From Lysobacterales bacterium (GTDB lineage Bacteria; Pseudomonadota; Gammaproteobacteria; Xanthomonadales; Xanthomonadaceae), in the NCBI GenBank assembly GCA_019510195.1, contig JAEKKW010000056.1, forward strand, positions 1 to 35,308: a stretch of DNA of 35,308 nucleotides. Reading direction: 5' to 3'. The notes below the pieces were generated by a model, which saw only the letters and a program-made list of their open reading frames with translations, searched no databases and had not been told where the DNA came from. Numbering within the stretch: the stretch's first letter is position 1; every line of letters starts with the position of its first letter. A program made the translations under genes and the position numbers. This document shows, in pieces, positions 9,365 to 17,702 of the stretch.

Positions 9365-9382
9365 GGCAGTGGGCCGCAGGCG

Positions 9383-9664
9383 TCAGTGCGAAGTGCTGTT
9401 CGCTTGCTCGCCGCCGCTGCCGGTACGGGCGGCCTCCAGCTCGGCGACCTGGCGTTCCAGTGCTTCGAGCTTTTCGCGGGTGCGCAGCAGCACCGCGCGC
9501 TGGACATCGAACTCCTCGCGGGTGACCAGGTCGAGGCGACCAAGGCCGGCCTGCAGCACCGATTTGAAGTTCTGCTGCAGTTCGTCGCGGCTGTCGCGCA
9601 GGCTCTGCGGCACCAGGCTGCTGAGGCGGCGGGCGAGGTCGTCGAGTTGGCTGAGGTCGATCAT
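9383..9664 (-). CDS. ubiK: ubiquinone biosynthesis accessory factor UbiK
   Basis: A 93-residue small helical protein of the YqiC/BMFP family. UbiK binds UbiJ and supports aerobic ubiquinone synthesis, probably by linking the Ubi complex to lipid. Seen here: an amphipathic N-terminal helix (LDDLARRLSSLVP), then LQNFK-like LQQNFKSVLQAGLGRLDLVTREE, and a C-terminal coiled coil (LLRTREKLEALERQVAELE) with a polar tail, all typical of the family. The ATG at 9664 has GGAG 8-11 bases upstream. The frame is open further upstream, but that part is not family-like and overlaps glnB on the other strand. Next to comM on the same strand, an order common in this bacterial group. Confidence 0.88.
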   Translation of the reverse strand: MIDLSQLDDLARRLSSLVPQSLRDSRDELQQNFKSVLQAGLGRLDLVTREEFDVQRAVLLRTREKLEALERQVAELEAARTGSGGEQANSTSH

Positions 9665-9799
9665 GGCGGGCTCCGTGGTGTCGTGTCGCCAGCATCGCGC
9701 AGCGTGGGTGCCGCGCCCATCGGCGACCGCCGCGCGCGGTTGTCGGAAAAATCCGCAGCCACGCGCTAAGCTGTCGACAAGGATACCGGGAGGTCGTGC

Positions 9800-10138
9800 A
9801 TGAAGATGGTGATGGCGATCATCAAGCCGTTCAAACTCGATGACGTGCGCGAAGCGCTGGCCGACATCGGCGTGGCCGGCATCACCGTGACCGAGGTCAA
9901 GGGCTTCGGCCGCCAGAAGGGCCATACCGAGCTCTATCGTGGCGCCGAATACGTGGTCGATTTCCTGCCCAAGCTGAAGCTGGAAATCGCCGTGCCGGGC
10001 GACCAGGCCGAAGCCGCGATCGAGGCGATCATGAAAGCGGCCGGCACCGGCAAGATCGGCGACGGCAAGATCTTCGTGTGGGACCTCGATCGCGTGGTGC
10101 GTATCCGCACCGGCGAGCTGGATGCCGACGCGCTGTAA
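9800..10138 (+). CDS. glnB: nitrogen regulatory protein PII
   Basis: A 112-residue PII signal protein, a trimer that senses 2-oxoglutarate and ATP/ADP and reports nitrogen status to targets such as glutamine synthetase adenylyltransferase and NtrB. The T-loop [16 protein letters not shown] with uridylylation site Tyr51 and the C-terminal signature [11 protein letters not shown] are intact. A ribosome site GGGAGG lies before the ATG at 9800. The sequence is closest to the GlnB pattern of Escherichia coli; GlnK is the alternative, but GlnK genes usually precede amtB, and here the next gene is the convergent speE with no spacing at all between the stop codons. Confidence 0.9.
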   Translation: MKMVMAIIKPFKLDDVREALADIGVAGITVTEVKGFGRQKGHTELYRGAEYVVDFLPKLKLEIAVPGDQAEAAIEAIMKAAGTGKIGDGKIFVWDLDRVVRIRTGELDADAL

Positions 10139-10987
10139 TCAATCCTTCAGCGCAGCCTTCACGAACGGCGGCAGCGATGCCGCGCCGCGATGAATGTCGG
10201 TGGTGTAGTACTTTGTTTCAAAACTCTTCGCGGCTGAATCGGCTTCGCGGAAATCGAATCCACCCGCCTTGCGCGCCAGCGTGACGCTCCACCAGCCGGT
10301 GGGATAGCACGGCTGCGGGAATGGCAGCGTCTGGAACGTGGTGAAGCCGGCCTTGCGCATTTCGTCGCGCATCTGGTTGATCAGGCCGAGCAGCTTGAGC
10401 GGCGATTCCGACTGCTGCACCAGCAGGCCGTCGTCCTTCAATGCGCGGTTGCAATCGGCGAAGAATTCGGCGTTGAACAGGCCTTCGGCAGGACCGATCG
10501 GATCGGTGGAATCGACGATGATGACGTCGACGCTTCCGGCCGGGAGGTTCTTGACGTAGGCGAGGCCGTCGTCGAACAGCAGTTCGGCGCGCGGATCGTT
10601 GTTGGATTCGCACAGCTCTGGGAAATACTTCTCGGCCATGCGCGTGACCTGCTCGTCGATGTCGCACTGGGTCGCCTTCTCGACACCCGTGTGCTTCAGC
10701 ACTTCGCGCAGCGTGCCGCAATCGCCGCCGCCGATGATCACCACGCGCCTGGGATCGCGATGGGTGAACAGCACCGGATGCGCGATCATCTCGTGGTAGA
10801 AGAAGTTGTCGTCGGTGGTGAGCATCATCGCGCCGTCGATCAGCATCAGGTTGCCCCAATCGGTCGACTCGAAGATCTCGATCTTCTGGAACGGCGACTG
10901 CACCTCGTCGAGTTTGCGCGTGATGCGGAAACCGATGGCCGAACCGGTGGGTTCGAAGGGTTCGTAGTGCCAGTTGGTGTCGGTCAT
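10139..10987 (-). CDS. speE: spermidine synthase
   Basis: A 282-residue aminopropyltransferase making spermidine from putrescine and decarboxylated S-adenosylmethionine. Visible are the N-terminal strand domain, the cofactor loop VVIIGGGDCGTLREVL, the acidic EKATQCDIDEQV, FDDGLAYVKN, and the catalytic DSTDPIGPAEGLF with the gatekeeping loop. Length fits the family (about 285). It ends directly against glnB. The arginine decarboxylase gene for the same pathway lies about 1.2 kb away on the other strand, separated by a metallohydrolase gene; speD and an agmatine-to-putrescine enzyme are not in the window. Confidence 0.95.
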   Translation of the reverse strand: MTDTNWHYEPFEPTGSAIGFRITRKLDEVQSPFQKIEIFESTDWGNLMLIDGAMMLTTDDNFFYHEMIAHPVLFTHRDPRRVVIIGGGDCGTLREVLKHTGVEKATQCDIDEQVTRMAEKYFPELCESNNDPRAELLFDDGLAYVKNLPAGSVDVIIVDSTDPIGPAEGLFNAEFFADCNRALKDDGLLVQQSESPLKLLGLINQMRDEMRKAGFTTFQTLPFPQPCYPTGWWSVTLARKAGGFDFREADSAAKSFETKYYTTDIHRGAASLPPFVKAALKD

Positions 10988-11071
10988 CGCTGCAGGCTCC
11001 GTGGCTCAGGCCCGCGATTTTAACAGGCCCCGGAATTCACCTTGCGTGCCGCCTGCGCCCCGGCGAATTGC

Positions 11072-12109
11072 TCACTGCCCGTCGACCCCGCGCCACCACG
11101 CCTCGGCGGGCGGCGGATCGCCGATATCGATGCGCTGGCCGATCCGCGGCGTCGCCAGCCGTACGCTGCGCTCCCGCGCCAGCGCGGTCACCCGCTCGAA
11201 CGGATCGAACCAGGCATGCATCGACAGGTCGAAGGTGCCGTTGTGGATCGGCAGCATCACGTTCGCACCGAGGTCGACATGCGCCTGCACGCTCTGTTCC
11301 GGCGCCATGTGCACATAAGGCCACGCCGCGTTGTAGGCGCCGTCTTCCATCAGGCTGAGGTCGAACGGCCCATGACGCAGCCCGATGTCACGGAAATGAT
11401 CGGAATAGCCGCCATCGCCGCTGAAGAAGATCTTGCGATCGCCATGCGCGATCACCCACGAACACCACAGCGTCGAGTTGCCGTCCCGCAGTCCGCGCCC
11501 GGAGAAATGCTGCGCGGGGGCGCAAGCGAGTCTCACGTCATCGACGCGGGTTTCCTGCCACCAGTCGAATTCGTGCACTTTCGCCGCGGGCACGCCCCAT
11601 TCGATCAACCGCTGGCCGACCCCAAGCGTGGTGATGAAATCCTGCACTTTCGGCGCGAGTTTGCGGATCGCGGCTTTATCCAAGTGATCGTAGTGATCGT
11701 GCGAGAGGATCACCGCGCGGATCGGCGGCAGATCCTTGATCGAGATCGGCGGGGCGTGGAAACGTCGCGGCCCGAACCACTGCACCGGCGATGCGCGCTT
11801 GCTGAACACCGGATCGGTCAGAAAGAACGCACCGCCCAGCTTCATCAGCACGGTCGAGTGACCGAGTCGCCACAGGCTGTGGTCGGGAGCGGCGTCGAGA
11901 TCGGCGCGGGTGATCGCCCGCACCGGGATCGTCCCGTGCGGCACGGTGTCCTTCGGCTTGTTGAAGAAGAAGTCCCACAGCGTGGTGCGATTCTCGCGAT
12001 TGATCGTCGGCGGTGCCGCGACCGGATTGCGGAAACGCCTGTGCGACCACTGCGGCGAAGTCTCGCGGGCGGTGGGGGATGGCGGAAAACCTGAGGTTGG
12101 CTGGTCCAT
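11072..12109 (-). CDS. metallo-beta-lactamase-fold hydrolase, RomA/NAPE-PLD-like
   Basis: A 345-residue MBL-fold enzyme. The metal motif HDHYDH is at residues 137-142, with later ligands in the CAPAQHFSGRG and FFSGDGGYSD segments and in MLPIHNGTF. The N-terminal RLGHSTVLMKLGGAFFLTDPVFS segment is typical of the N-acyl-phosphatidylethanolamine phospholipase D / RomA / UlaG-like branch. Family members act on phosphodiesters or lactones; the substrate here is unknown. No signal peptide is seen, so it should be cytoplasmic. It lies 84 bases upstream of speE on the same strand and divergent from speA; no known link to polyamines. Confidence 0.83.
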   Translation of the reverse strand: MDQPTSGFPPSPTARETSPQWSHRRFRNPVAAPPTINRENRTTLWDFFFNKPKDTVPHGTIPVRAITRADLDAAPDHSLWRLGHSTVLMKLGGAFFLTDPVFSKRASPVQWFGPRRFHAPPISIKDLPPIRAVILSHDHYDHLDKAAIRKLAPKVQDFITTLGVGQRLIEWGVPAAKVHEFDWWQETRVDDVRLACAPAQHFSGRGLRDGNSTLWCSWVIAHGDRKIFFSGDGGYSDHFRDIGLRHGPFDLSLMEDGAYNAAWPYVHMAPEQSVQAHVDLGANVMLPIHNGTFDLSMHAWFDPFERVTALARERSVRLATPRIGQRIDIGDPPPAEAWWRGVDGQ

Positions 12110-12115
12110 GCAGCC

Positions 12116-12143
12116 AATATGGGCCCTGCCGGCGTCGTTGCAA
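12116..12143 (-). promoter_or_regulatory. possible promoter of the MBL-fold hydrolase gene
   Basis: TTGCAA (12138-12143) and CATATT (12116-12121), 16 bases apart on the minus strand, each match sigma-70 consensus at four of six positions. The -10 ends only six bases before the ATG at 12109, so the transcript would be leaderless or nearly so. Confidence 0.3.
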
Positions 12144-12226
12144 TGACGGCCATAACCCCGTTGTGGCGGCGTTTTGCCGGCAGCCGACTACACTATCCGC
12201 CCGTTTTCCTGCCCGGCCTGCCTGAA

Positions 12227-14113
12227 ATGACCTGGTCCCTCGACCTCGCCCGCAAGACCTATTCGATCCCGCACTGGTCGGACGGCTATTTCGACGTCGA
12301 TGCGCAGGGCCGGATCGCGGTGCGGCCCAAGGGTGCCGGCGGCCCCGAAGTCGCCCTGTCCGAGATGGTCGATCGTGCCCTGCAGAATGGCGCGCACCTG
12401 CCGCTGCTGGTGCGTTTCCCCGACATCCTCGGCGATCGCCTCGGCAAGCTGCAGGCGGCGTTCGCGCAGGCGCAGAAGGATTGGGGATACAGCGGCGGCT
12501 ATACCGCGGTCTATCCGATCAAGGTGAACCAGCATGCGGGCGTCGCCGGCACGCTGGCCTCGCACGCAGGCGATGGCTTCGGGCTGGAAGCCGGCAGCAA
12601 GCCGGAGCTGATGGCGGTGCTGGCGCTGTCGCGGCCGGGTGGCGTGATCGTCTGCAACGGCTACAAGGATCGCGAATACATCCGACTCGCGCTGATCGGG
12701 CGCAAGCTCGGGTTGCAGACTTTCATCGTGATCGAGAAGCCGTCCGAACTGAAACTCGTACTGGAGGAATCGCAGGCGCTGGGTGTGACGCCGGGTCTCG
12801 GCGTGCGCATGCGGCTGGCGTCGCTGGGCGCCGGCAAATGGCAGAACTCCGGTGGCGACAAGGCCAAGTTCGGCTTGAACCCGCGCCAGGTACTCGACCT
12901 GTGGAAACAGCTGCGCGATGCCGGCATCGGCGATTGCCTGCAGCTGCTGCATTTCCACATGGGTTCGCAGATTTCCAACGTCCGCGACATCGCCAACGGC
13001 ATGCGCGAGGCGACCCGCTATTTCATCGAACTGTCGAAGCTCGGTGCGAAGATCGATTACGTCGACGTCGGTGGTGGTCTCGGTGTCGATTACGAAGGCA
13101 CGCGTTCGCGCAGTTACAACTCGGTCAACTACGGGTTGCATCATTACGCATCGAGCATCGTCCAGCCGCTGGCGCAGGCGTGCGAGCAGAACGACTTGCC
13201 GCAGCCGCGCATCATCACCGAATGCGGTCGCGCGATGACCGCGCACCACGCCGTGCTGGTGGCCAACGTCTCGGAAGTGGAGCAGGCACCGGAAGGGCGG
13301 GTGCCGCCGCAGAACGACGACGAATCACAGCCGGTGCGCGACCTGCGTGAACTGCATGGTGAACTGGCGACACGCCCGGCGGTGGAGGTGTTCCACGAGG
13401 CCGCGCAGTCGCATGCCGAAGGCTTGAGCCTGTACGCACTCGGGCAGATCGACCTGGTCCAGCGCGCGCGCATCGACGACCTGTTCTACGCCATCGCGCA
13501 TGCAGTGAAATCGCGCCTGACCTACGACGAAAAGAGCCATCGCGACTTGCTCGATGAACTCAACGAGCGTCTGGTCGACAAATACTTCGTCAACTTCAGT
13601 GTGTTCGAGTCGATGCCCGACGTGTGGGCGATCGACCAGGTGTTCCCGATCGCGCCGATCGAACGTCTCGACGAAGCGCCGGTGCGGCGTGGCGTGATCT
13701 GCGACCTCACCTGCGATTCCGACGGCAAGATCGACACCTATGTCGAGAACGAGGATCTCGACACCTCGCTGCCGTTGCACGAATTGAAGCCGGGCGAGTC
13801 ATACCGGCTCGGTTTCTTCCTGATCGGCGCCTATCAGGAAATCCTCGGCGACATCCACAACCTGTTCGGCGATACCGACGCGGTGGAAGTGCGCGTCAAC
13901 GGCGGCGACTGCGTGATCACCCAGCAGCGTCGCGGCGACACCACCGATGTGATGCTCGACTACGTCGGCTACAAGCTCGACGACCTGCGTCGCATCTATC
14001 GCGCCCGCGTCGAAGCCGCGGATCTGTCGCCGGGCGAAAGCGAACGGTTGCAGCATGCGCTGGAATCCGGGTTGACTGCGTACACCTATCTGGATGACGC
14101 GCCGCTGGAGTGA
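12227..14113 (+). CDS. speA: biosynthetic arginine decarboxylase
   Basis: A 628-residue PLP enzyme converting arginine to agmatine, the first step of the alternative route to putrescine. Visible: the N-terminal YSIPHWSDGYFDV, the PLP lysine Lys99 in YPIKVNQ, the FGLEAGSKPEL strand, HFHMGSQISN, YVDVGGGLGVDYEGT (phosphate-binding Gly loop), ITECGRAMTAHH, and the catalytic cysteine loop CDLTCDSDGKI with Cys496 likely contributing to the partner subunit's site. Length fits the family (about 630-660). The ATG at 12227 is chosen because similarity starts at once after it; the frame upstream is non-conserved and overlaps the divergent promoter region. Confidence 0.95.
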   Translation: MTWSLDLARKTYSIPHWSDGYFDVDAQGRIAVRPKGAGGPEVALSEMVDRALQNGAHLPLLVRFPDILGDRLGKLQAAFAQAQKDWGYSGGYTAVYPIKVNQHAGVAGTLASHAGDGFGLEAGSKPELMAVLALSRPGGVIVCNGYKDREYIRLALIGRKLGLQTFIVIEKPSELKLVLEESQALGVTPGLGVRMRLASLGAGKWQNSGGDKAKFGLNPRQVLDLWKQLRDAGIGDCLQLLHFHMGSQISNVRDIANGMREATRYFIELSKLGAKIDYVDVGGGLGVDYEGTRSRSYNSVNYGLHHYASSIVQPLAQACEQNDLPQPRIITECGRAMTAHHAVLVANVSEVEQAPEGRVPPQNDDESQPVRDLRELHGELATRPAVEVFHEAAQSHAEGLSLYALGQIDLVQRARIDDLFYAIAHAVKSRLTYDEKSHRDLLDELNERLVDKYFVNFSVFESMPDVWAIDQVFPIAPIERLDEAPVRRGVICDLTCDSDGKIDTYVENEDLDTSLPLHELKPGESYRLGFFLIGAYQEILGDIHNLFGDTDAVEVRVNGGDCVITQQRRGDTTDVMLDYVGYKLDDLRRIYRARVEAADLSPGESERLQHALESGLTAYTYLDDAPLE

Positions 14114-14123
14114 TGCGGCGCGT

Positions 14124-14156
14124 CGATTCGGCGCACCGGTGACACGGCCTGGCGCA
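14124..14156 (+). promoter_or_regulatory. putative LytTR direct-repeat operator A
   Basis: Two 12-bp direct repeats, CGATTCGGCGCA (14124-14135) and CGGCCTGGCGCA (14145-14156), both fitting CGRYYYGGCGCR, start exactly 21 bases apart. The first begins 10 bases after the speA stop, upstream of the NTF2-like/kinase/regulator operon. The same arrangement recurs at 16577. A 21-base period is the spacing known for LytTR regulators such as YpdB and BtsR. Binding by the regulator encoded at 15833 is inferred. Confidence 0.6.
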
Positions 14157-14226
14157 TGACAGCCGAAAAGCCATGGTGTCGATGCATCGGCCGTGGACTA
14201 ATGCGGACTCCCAACGGAGAAGCCGC

Positions 14227-14754
14227 ATGACACCGATGAAGAACACCATCCTGGCAACGCTGATCATCCTCGCGTCTGGCCTGCAGCCGGCATTGGCAGG
14301 GCAGAACGCTCCTGCCGATGTCGCCGCGATCGACAAGGTGGTCGAACAGTTCCGTACATCGATCATCAACCGTGACAAACCAACGTTCACCAGCTTGTTC
14401 TTTTCCGACAAGCCGGAAGAAGTGACCTGGCAGTGGGTGATCGATGATGCAGGCCTGGCTCTTCTCCGCAAGCGCAATTCCGGCGCGCACAAATCCATTC
14501 ACGTTGCCGGCGAGAATTACCTGAGCTTCATCGATTCGTTGGTAAAGCCCGATGCCAGGCCGGCCGAGGAAAAGTTCCGGGACGTGAAAGTCGATACCGA
14601 CGGTGAAGTCGCTTCGGTGAATTTCGATTACTCGTATCTCGATGGCGGCAAGGAAACCAACTGGGGGCGCGAGATGTGGCAATTGGTGCGCACCGACGCC
14701 GGATGGAAGATCATCTCCATTATCTATTCGGTGCATCCGCCCATCGCCAAGTGA
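14227..14754 (+). CDS. secreted NTF2/SnoaL-like (DUF4440-type) protein
   Basis: A 175-residue exported protein. Residues 1-24 are a Sec signal peptide (MKNTILATLIILASG..PALA, likely cleaved before Gly25). The rest looks like an NTF2-like cone fold: a helix VAAIDKVVEQFRTSIINRDKPTFTSL-type opening, then strands ending in EMWQLVRTDAGWKIISIIYSV, the typical closing pair. Such domains bind small molecules or serve as enzymes; no catalytic residues can be assigned. The ATG at 14227 has GGAG nine bases upstream. Its stop overlaps a GTG start of the histidine kinase (GTGA at 14751-14754). Coupling to a sensor kinase suggests a periplasmic ligand-binding or sensory accessory role, which is inference. 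Confidence 0.7.
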   Translation: MTPMKNTILATLIILASGLQPALAGQNAPADVAAIDKVVEQFRTSIINRDKPTFTSLFFSDKPEEVTWQWVIDDAGLALLRKRNSGAHKSIHVAGENYLSFIDSLVKPDARPAEEKFRDVKVDTDGEVASVNFDYSYLDGGKETNWGREMWQLVRTDAGWKIISIIYSVHPPIAK

Positions 14755-15836
14755 CTGATTCGAACTCCCCGGCTGTTCCGATGGTGCCGCCGTCATGGCG
14801 GGTGGCGTGGCTGGCCGCCGTGCCGGTCGCGCTATGCCTGCTGGTGATGGCGTTGCCGACCGTCGGGCATAGCCATGCATTGGCGTATCGCATGTTGTAC
14901 CTGGTGGCCAATGCGCTGTGGGTGCCGGCATTGGTGCTGATGCAGCGTTGGTTGTGGCGTAATTCCATCACCTTGTGGCCGTCGATCCTGATCCTGCTCG
15001 CGGCGACTTATGCCATGTCGGTGGCGAACAGTGCGCTGGGCGTGGCGCTGGCGTGGGCCATGGGCTGGAAGATCCCGATGCCGTTCCAGTGGTGGCAGTT
15101 GCTGAGTGGGCTGGACGGTTGCTGGCTGGCGTTGATCGCCTTTTGCGCGGCACATGCGCTGGTCGGGCACTACGGCGCGTTGAAGGAGGAGCAGCGGCGC
15201 CATCGCGAAGCCGAGCTGGCCGCGCGCGAAGCCGAATTGAGAGCATTGCGTTACCAGCTGCATCCCCATTTCCTGTTCAATGCGCTCAACGGCGTGTCAT
15301 CGCTGGTCGGCGAAAATCGCGGCGACGAAGCGCGCACGATGATCGCCCAGTTGGGAACATTCCTGCGGGCGACGCTGGATGGGCGCAGGCATGAAGTCCC
15401 GTTGGCCGAGGAGTTGGCGCTGACGGAAACCTATTTGTCGATCGAGCAGGCGCGATTGGGCGAACGCTTGCAGGTGCAGTGGAATGTCGGCGCCGGCGTG
15501 CTGGATGCGGCGGTGCCGTCTCTGTTGCTGCAACCGCTGGTGGAGAACGCGATCCGTCATGGCATTGCCAGACGCAGCACGCCGGGGAAGATCGGGATCG
15601 ATATCCAGGCGCACGGCGCCCGCATGCACCTGCGGGTACGCAATGATGGCGTGGACGCGCCGGGAAACGGCCCCATGGATGGCGGCGCGCTGGGCCAATC
15701 GAACGTGCGTGAGCGGCTGGCGCGACTGTATCCGGAACGTCATCGCTTTTCCGCCATGGCGCTGGCATCCGGGGAATACGAGGTGAATATCGAAATTCCC
15801 ATGGAAAAAACCGCTGCAGCCATGGAGGCGACATGA
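14751..15836 (+). CDS. LytS/YehU-type sensor histidine kinase
   Basis: A 361-residue membrane sensor kinase. Four hydrophobic segments lie at roughly residues 16-38, 41-64, 71-104 and 113-140, with no large periplasmic domain. A charged coiled coil (about 142-165, KEEQRRHREAELAAREAE) leads to the His-kinase (PF06580-type) box LHPHFLFNALN with likely phospho-acceptor His173. The HATPase domain has its N-box PLVENAIRHG (Asn266) and the later GLSNVRERL-like GQSNVRERLARLY. The GTG at 14751 overlaps the upstream stop (GTGA); an ATG at 14781 is the alternative. Its own stop overlaps the regulator start (ATGA). With the regulator it forms a two-component pair; the signal is unknown, perhaps sensed in the membrane or through the secreted partner. 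Confidence 0.88.
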   Translation: MTDSNSPAVPMVPPSWRVAWLAAVPVALCLLVMALPTVGHSHALAYRMLYLVANALWVPALVLMQRWLWRNSITLWPSILILLAATYAMSVANSALGVALAWAMGWKIPMPFQWWQLLSGLDGCWLALIAFCAAHALVGHYGALKEEQRRHREAELAAREAELRALRYQLHPHFLFNALNGVSSLVGENRGDEARTMIAQLGTFLRATLDGRRHEVPLAEELALTETYLSIEQARLGERLQVQWNVGAGVLDAAVPSLLLQPLVENAIRHGIARRSTPGKIGIDIQAHGARMHLRVRNDGVDAPGNGPMDGGALGQSNVRERLARLYPERHRFSAMALASGEYEVNIEIPMEKTAAAMEAT

Positions 15837-16576
15837 TGCGCGTGCTGGTGGTCGATGACGAGCCATTGGCGCGCAATGGCGTGATCGCGCAATTGTCCGC
15901 TTTCGACGATGTCGAAGTGGTCGGGCAATGCGGCGACGGACAGTCGGCGATCGCGGGGATACGGCAGTTGCGTCCCGATGTGGTGGTGCTCGATGTGCAG
16001 ATGCCCGACTTGGATGGTCTCGACGTGCTGCGCTGTCTGCCGCTCGAAGAGCGTCCGCTGGCAATTCTGCTGACCGCGCACGAAACATTCGCCGTCTCCG
16101 CATTCGAACTGGATGCGATCGACTATCTGCTCAAGCCGCTGGACGACGAGCGTTTCTCCGAAGCGATTGCGCGCGCTCGGCGGCGGTTGGGCAAGTCGTC
16201 GCTTCCGACGGAGCACACACTGTGGCAGCCCATGCGGGAGCCGGAGCGCTTCGAGGTTCGCGTCGGACGTCGCGCCGTGTTCGTCCCGGTGGAAGATGTC
16301 GAATACCTGCAGGCGGATGGTGATTACGTCGCCTTGCACGTCGATGGCAAGCGTCACCTGATCCGCGAATCGTTGCAGCGATTGCAGGAACGATTGAATG
16401 CAGGGCATTTCCTGCGCATCCATCGCTCCGTGATCGTCCGACTCGATCGGGTGGCGGAAATGCGGTCGCTGTCGAATCGTGATGCGCTGGTTCGCCTGCA
16501 CGATGGCACGTTGCTGCGCGCAAGCCGCACCTACGTCGACACCCTGCGTGCGCGCCTGCGCCTGTCCCGGGCATGA
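15833..16576 (+). CDS. LytTR-family response regulator
   Basis: A 247-residue two-domain regulator. Residues 1-120 are a receiver domain with acidic pair DD at 8-9, phospho-acceptor Asp54 in VLDVQMPD, the Thr in LLTAHE and Lys in YLLKPLDD. Residues about 140-245 are a LytTR DNA-binding domain (VPVEDVEYLQADGDYV, the HFLRIHRSVIVRLDRV helix-strand unit). AlgR, AgrA, YpdB and BtsR are the known relatives; they bind paired direct repeats two helical turns apart. Exactly such repeats flank this operon, upstream of the NTF2-like gene and immediately after this gene's stop codon, before the hydrolase gene. Autoregulation and control of the downstream operon are therefore likely. Confidence 0.92.
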   Translation: MMRVLVVDDEPLARNGVIAQLSAFDDVEVVGQCGDGQSAIAGIRQLRPDVVVLDVQMPDLDGLDVLRCLPLEERPLAILLTAHETFAVSAFELDAIDYLLKPLDDERFSEAIARARRRLGKSSLPTEHTLWQPMREPERFEVRVGRRAVFVPVEDVEYLQADGDYVALHVDGKRHLIRESLQRLQERLNAGHFLRIHRSVIVRLDRVAEMRSLSNRDALVRLHDGTLLRASRTYVDTLRARLRLSRA

Positions 16577-16628
16577 CGATTCGGCGCATGCAGCACACGG
16601 TTTGGCGCGCCATCTCGGAATCAGCGCA
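16577..16628 (+). promoter_or_regulatory. putative LytTR direct-repeat operator B
   Basis: CGATTCGGCGCA (16577-16588) and CGGTTTGGCGCG (16598-16609) start exactly 21 bases apart, as in operator A. A third, weaker copy with core AATCAGCGCA ends at 16628. The block begins on the base after the regulator's stop codon. A possible -10 (TAGTCT, 16639-16644) lies downstream, so the third copy would overlap the -35 position, as in activated LytTR promoters. Across 31 bases, 23 match operator A, with mismatches confined to two spacer patches. Confidence 0.6.
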
Positions 16629-16676
16629 CATGAACGTTTAGTCTGCATGCCACGATCTGGCGGACGGGGGAGGCAT

Positions 16677-17702
16677 ATGGAGCGGCGTGGGGAAAGGCGC
16701 GGTGGTTGGTTGCATGCAGTCCGACGAGCAATCATCGGCTTGACTGCCGGATTGATACTCCTGGGATGCGCAGGCGCCACCTGGAATTACCTGGCGGTTC
16801 GCGACGCTCGTGTCGCCAACCCGCCCCCCGGGCATATCCATGTTGTGAATGGGCATGCCATGCACCTGTATTGCACGGGCGCGGGGACGCCGACGCTGGT
16901 GCTGGAATCCGGGCATGGCGACGACTTCACCGTCTGGGGCAAGGTGCAACCCGCCCTCTCCAAGGTGACTCGCACCTGCTCCTACGATCGCGCCGGATTT
17001 GGCTGGAGCGCGGAACAACCGGGCGCACGTGATGCAGCGAACATCGCCGACCAGTTGCATGCCCTGCTGGCGGCGGCCGGCATCACCACGCCTGTGGTGC
17101 TCGAAGGTCATTCTGCTGGCGGACTGTATGCGCGCATTTATGCTTCGAAGTTTCCAAAGAACGTCGCCGGTCTCGTATTCGTCGATGCCACGTCCCCGAA
17201 CCCACTGCCACAACCCCCTTTCAGCGTCGCGCTGGATCACCACGGCAATGTGGAATTCGCCTTCGTCAAAACGACCGTGGCATTGGGAATTGCCCGGTTG
17301 ATGGGGCAGTGCGATGCCGTGCCGCCGGGGCTGGAAGCGTATGCCGGCTGGATCAAGGCCAGTGCCTGCCACTACCCGCAGCTGGATGCGTACGTGCGCG
17401 AATCCCATGCCTTGGATGAATCGCTCAAGCAAGCCGCAGCTGTGCGTTCACTCGGAGACCTCCCCATTCTTGCTCTTTCACAGGATCCGAGGCGGGCGAT
17501 GCCAGTGTTCCTGCAAAACCGCGTCAGTCAGAAAGACTGGATCTGGTCCGTCACCAACCATGACAAGGATCAGGAGGCGTTTCTTCGGTTGTCCACGCGC
17601 ACTCGCCGCGTGATCGCTACCGACAGTGGACATTACATTCAATACGATCGACCCGATATCCTGATCGCGGAAACAACAACATTCATCGACAATCTGCGAT
17701 GA
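16677..17702 (+). CDS. alpha/beta-hydrolase, membrane-anchored or lipoprotein-like N-terminus
   Basis: A 341-residue alpha/beta-hydrolase. A basic N-terminus (RRGERRGG..RR) precedes a hydrophobic stretch ending in LILLGCAGA, which may be a membrane anchor or a non-standard lipobox with Cys as first mature residue, so the enzyme is probably periplasmic. The fold elements seen are LVLESGHGDDFTVW (oxyanion region), the YDRAGFGWS segment, the nucleophile Ser146 in GHSAGG and the catalytic His319 in SGHYIQYD. The substrate is unknown. The ATG at 16677 is preceded by a strong GGGGGAGG ribosome site. It lies directly downstream of putative LytTR operator B and its stop overlaps the acyltransferase start (ATGA). 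Confidence 0.88.
   Translation: MERRGERRGGWLHAVRRAIIGLTAGLILLGCAGATWNYLAVRDARVANPPPGHIHVVNGHAMHLYCTGAGTPTLVLESGHGDDFTVWGKVQPALSKVTRTCSYDRAGFGWSAEQPGARDAANIADQLHALLAAAGITTPVVLEGHSAGGLYARIYASKFPKNVAGLVFVDATSPNPLPQPPFSVALDHHGNVEFAFVKTTVALGIARLMGQCDAVPPGLEAYAGWIKASACHYPQLDAYVRESHALDESLKQAAAVRSLGDLPILALSQDPRRAMPVFLQNRVSQKDWIWSVTNHDKDQEAFLRLSTRTRRVIATDSGHYIQYDRPDILIAETTTFIDNLR

Noticed and set aside
7637-9769. 710-codon plus-strand open frame opposite comM and ubiK
   Set aside because: It crosses two real minus-strand genes and their gap and shows no recognisable domain; a codon-bias artefact.
9740-9772. Sigma-70 promoter before glnB (TTGTCG and TAAGCT)
   Set aside because: The spacing is about 21 bases, too long, and neither box is strong; no sigma-54 GG/GC element was found either.
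14157-14200. Third repeat copy in operator A
   Set aside because: Unlike operator B, no sequence at 19-21 bases after the second copy keeps the GGCGCA core.
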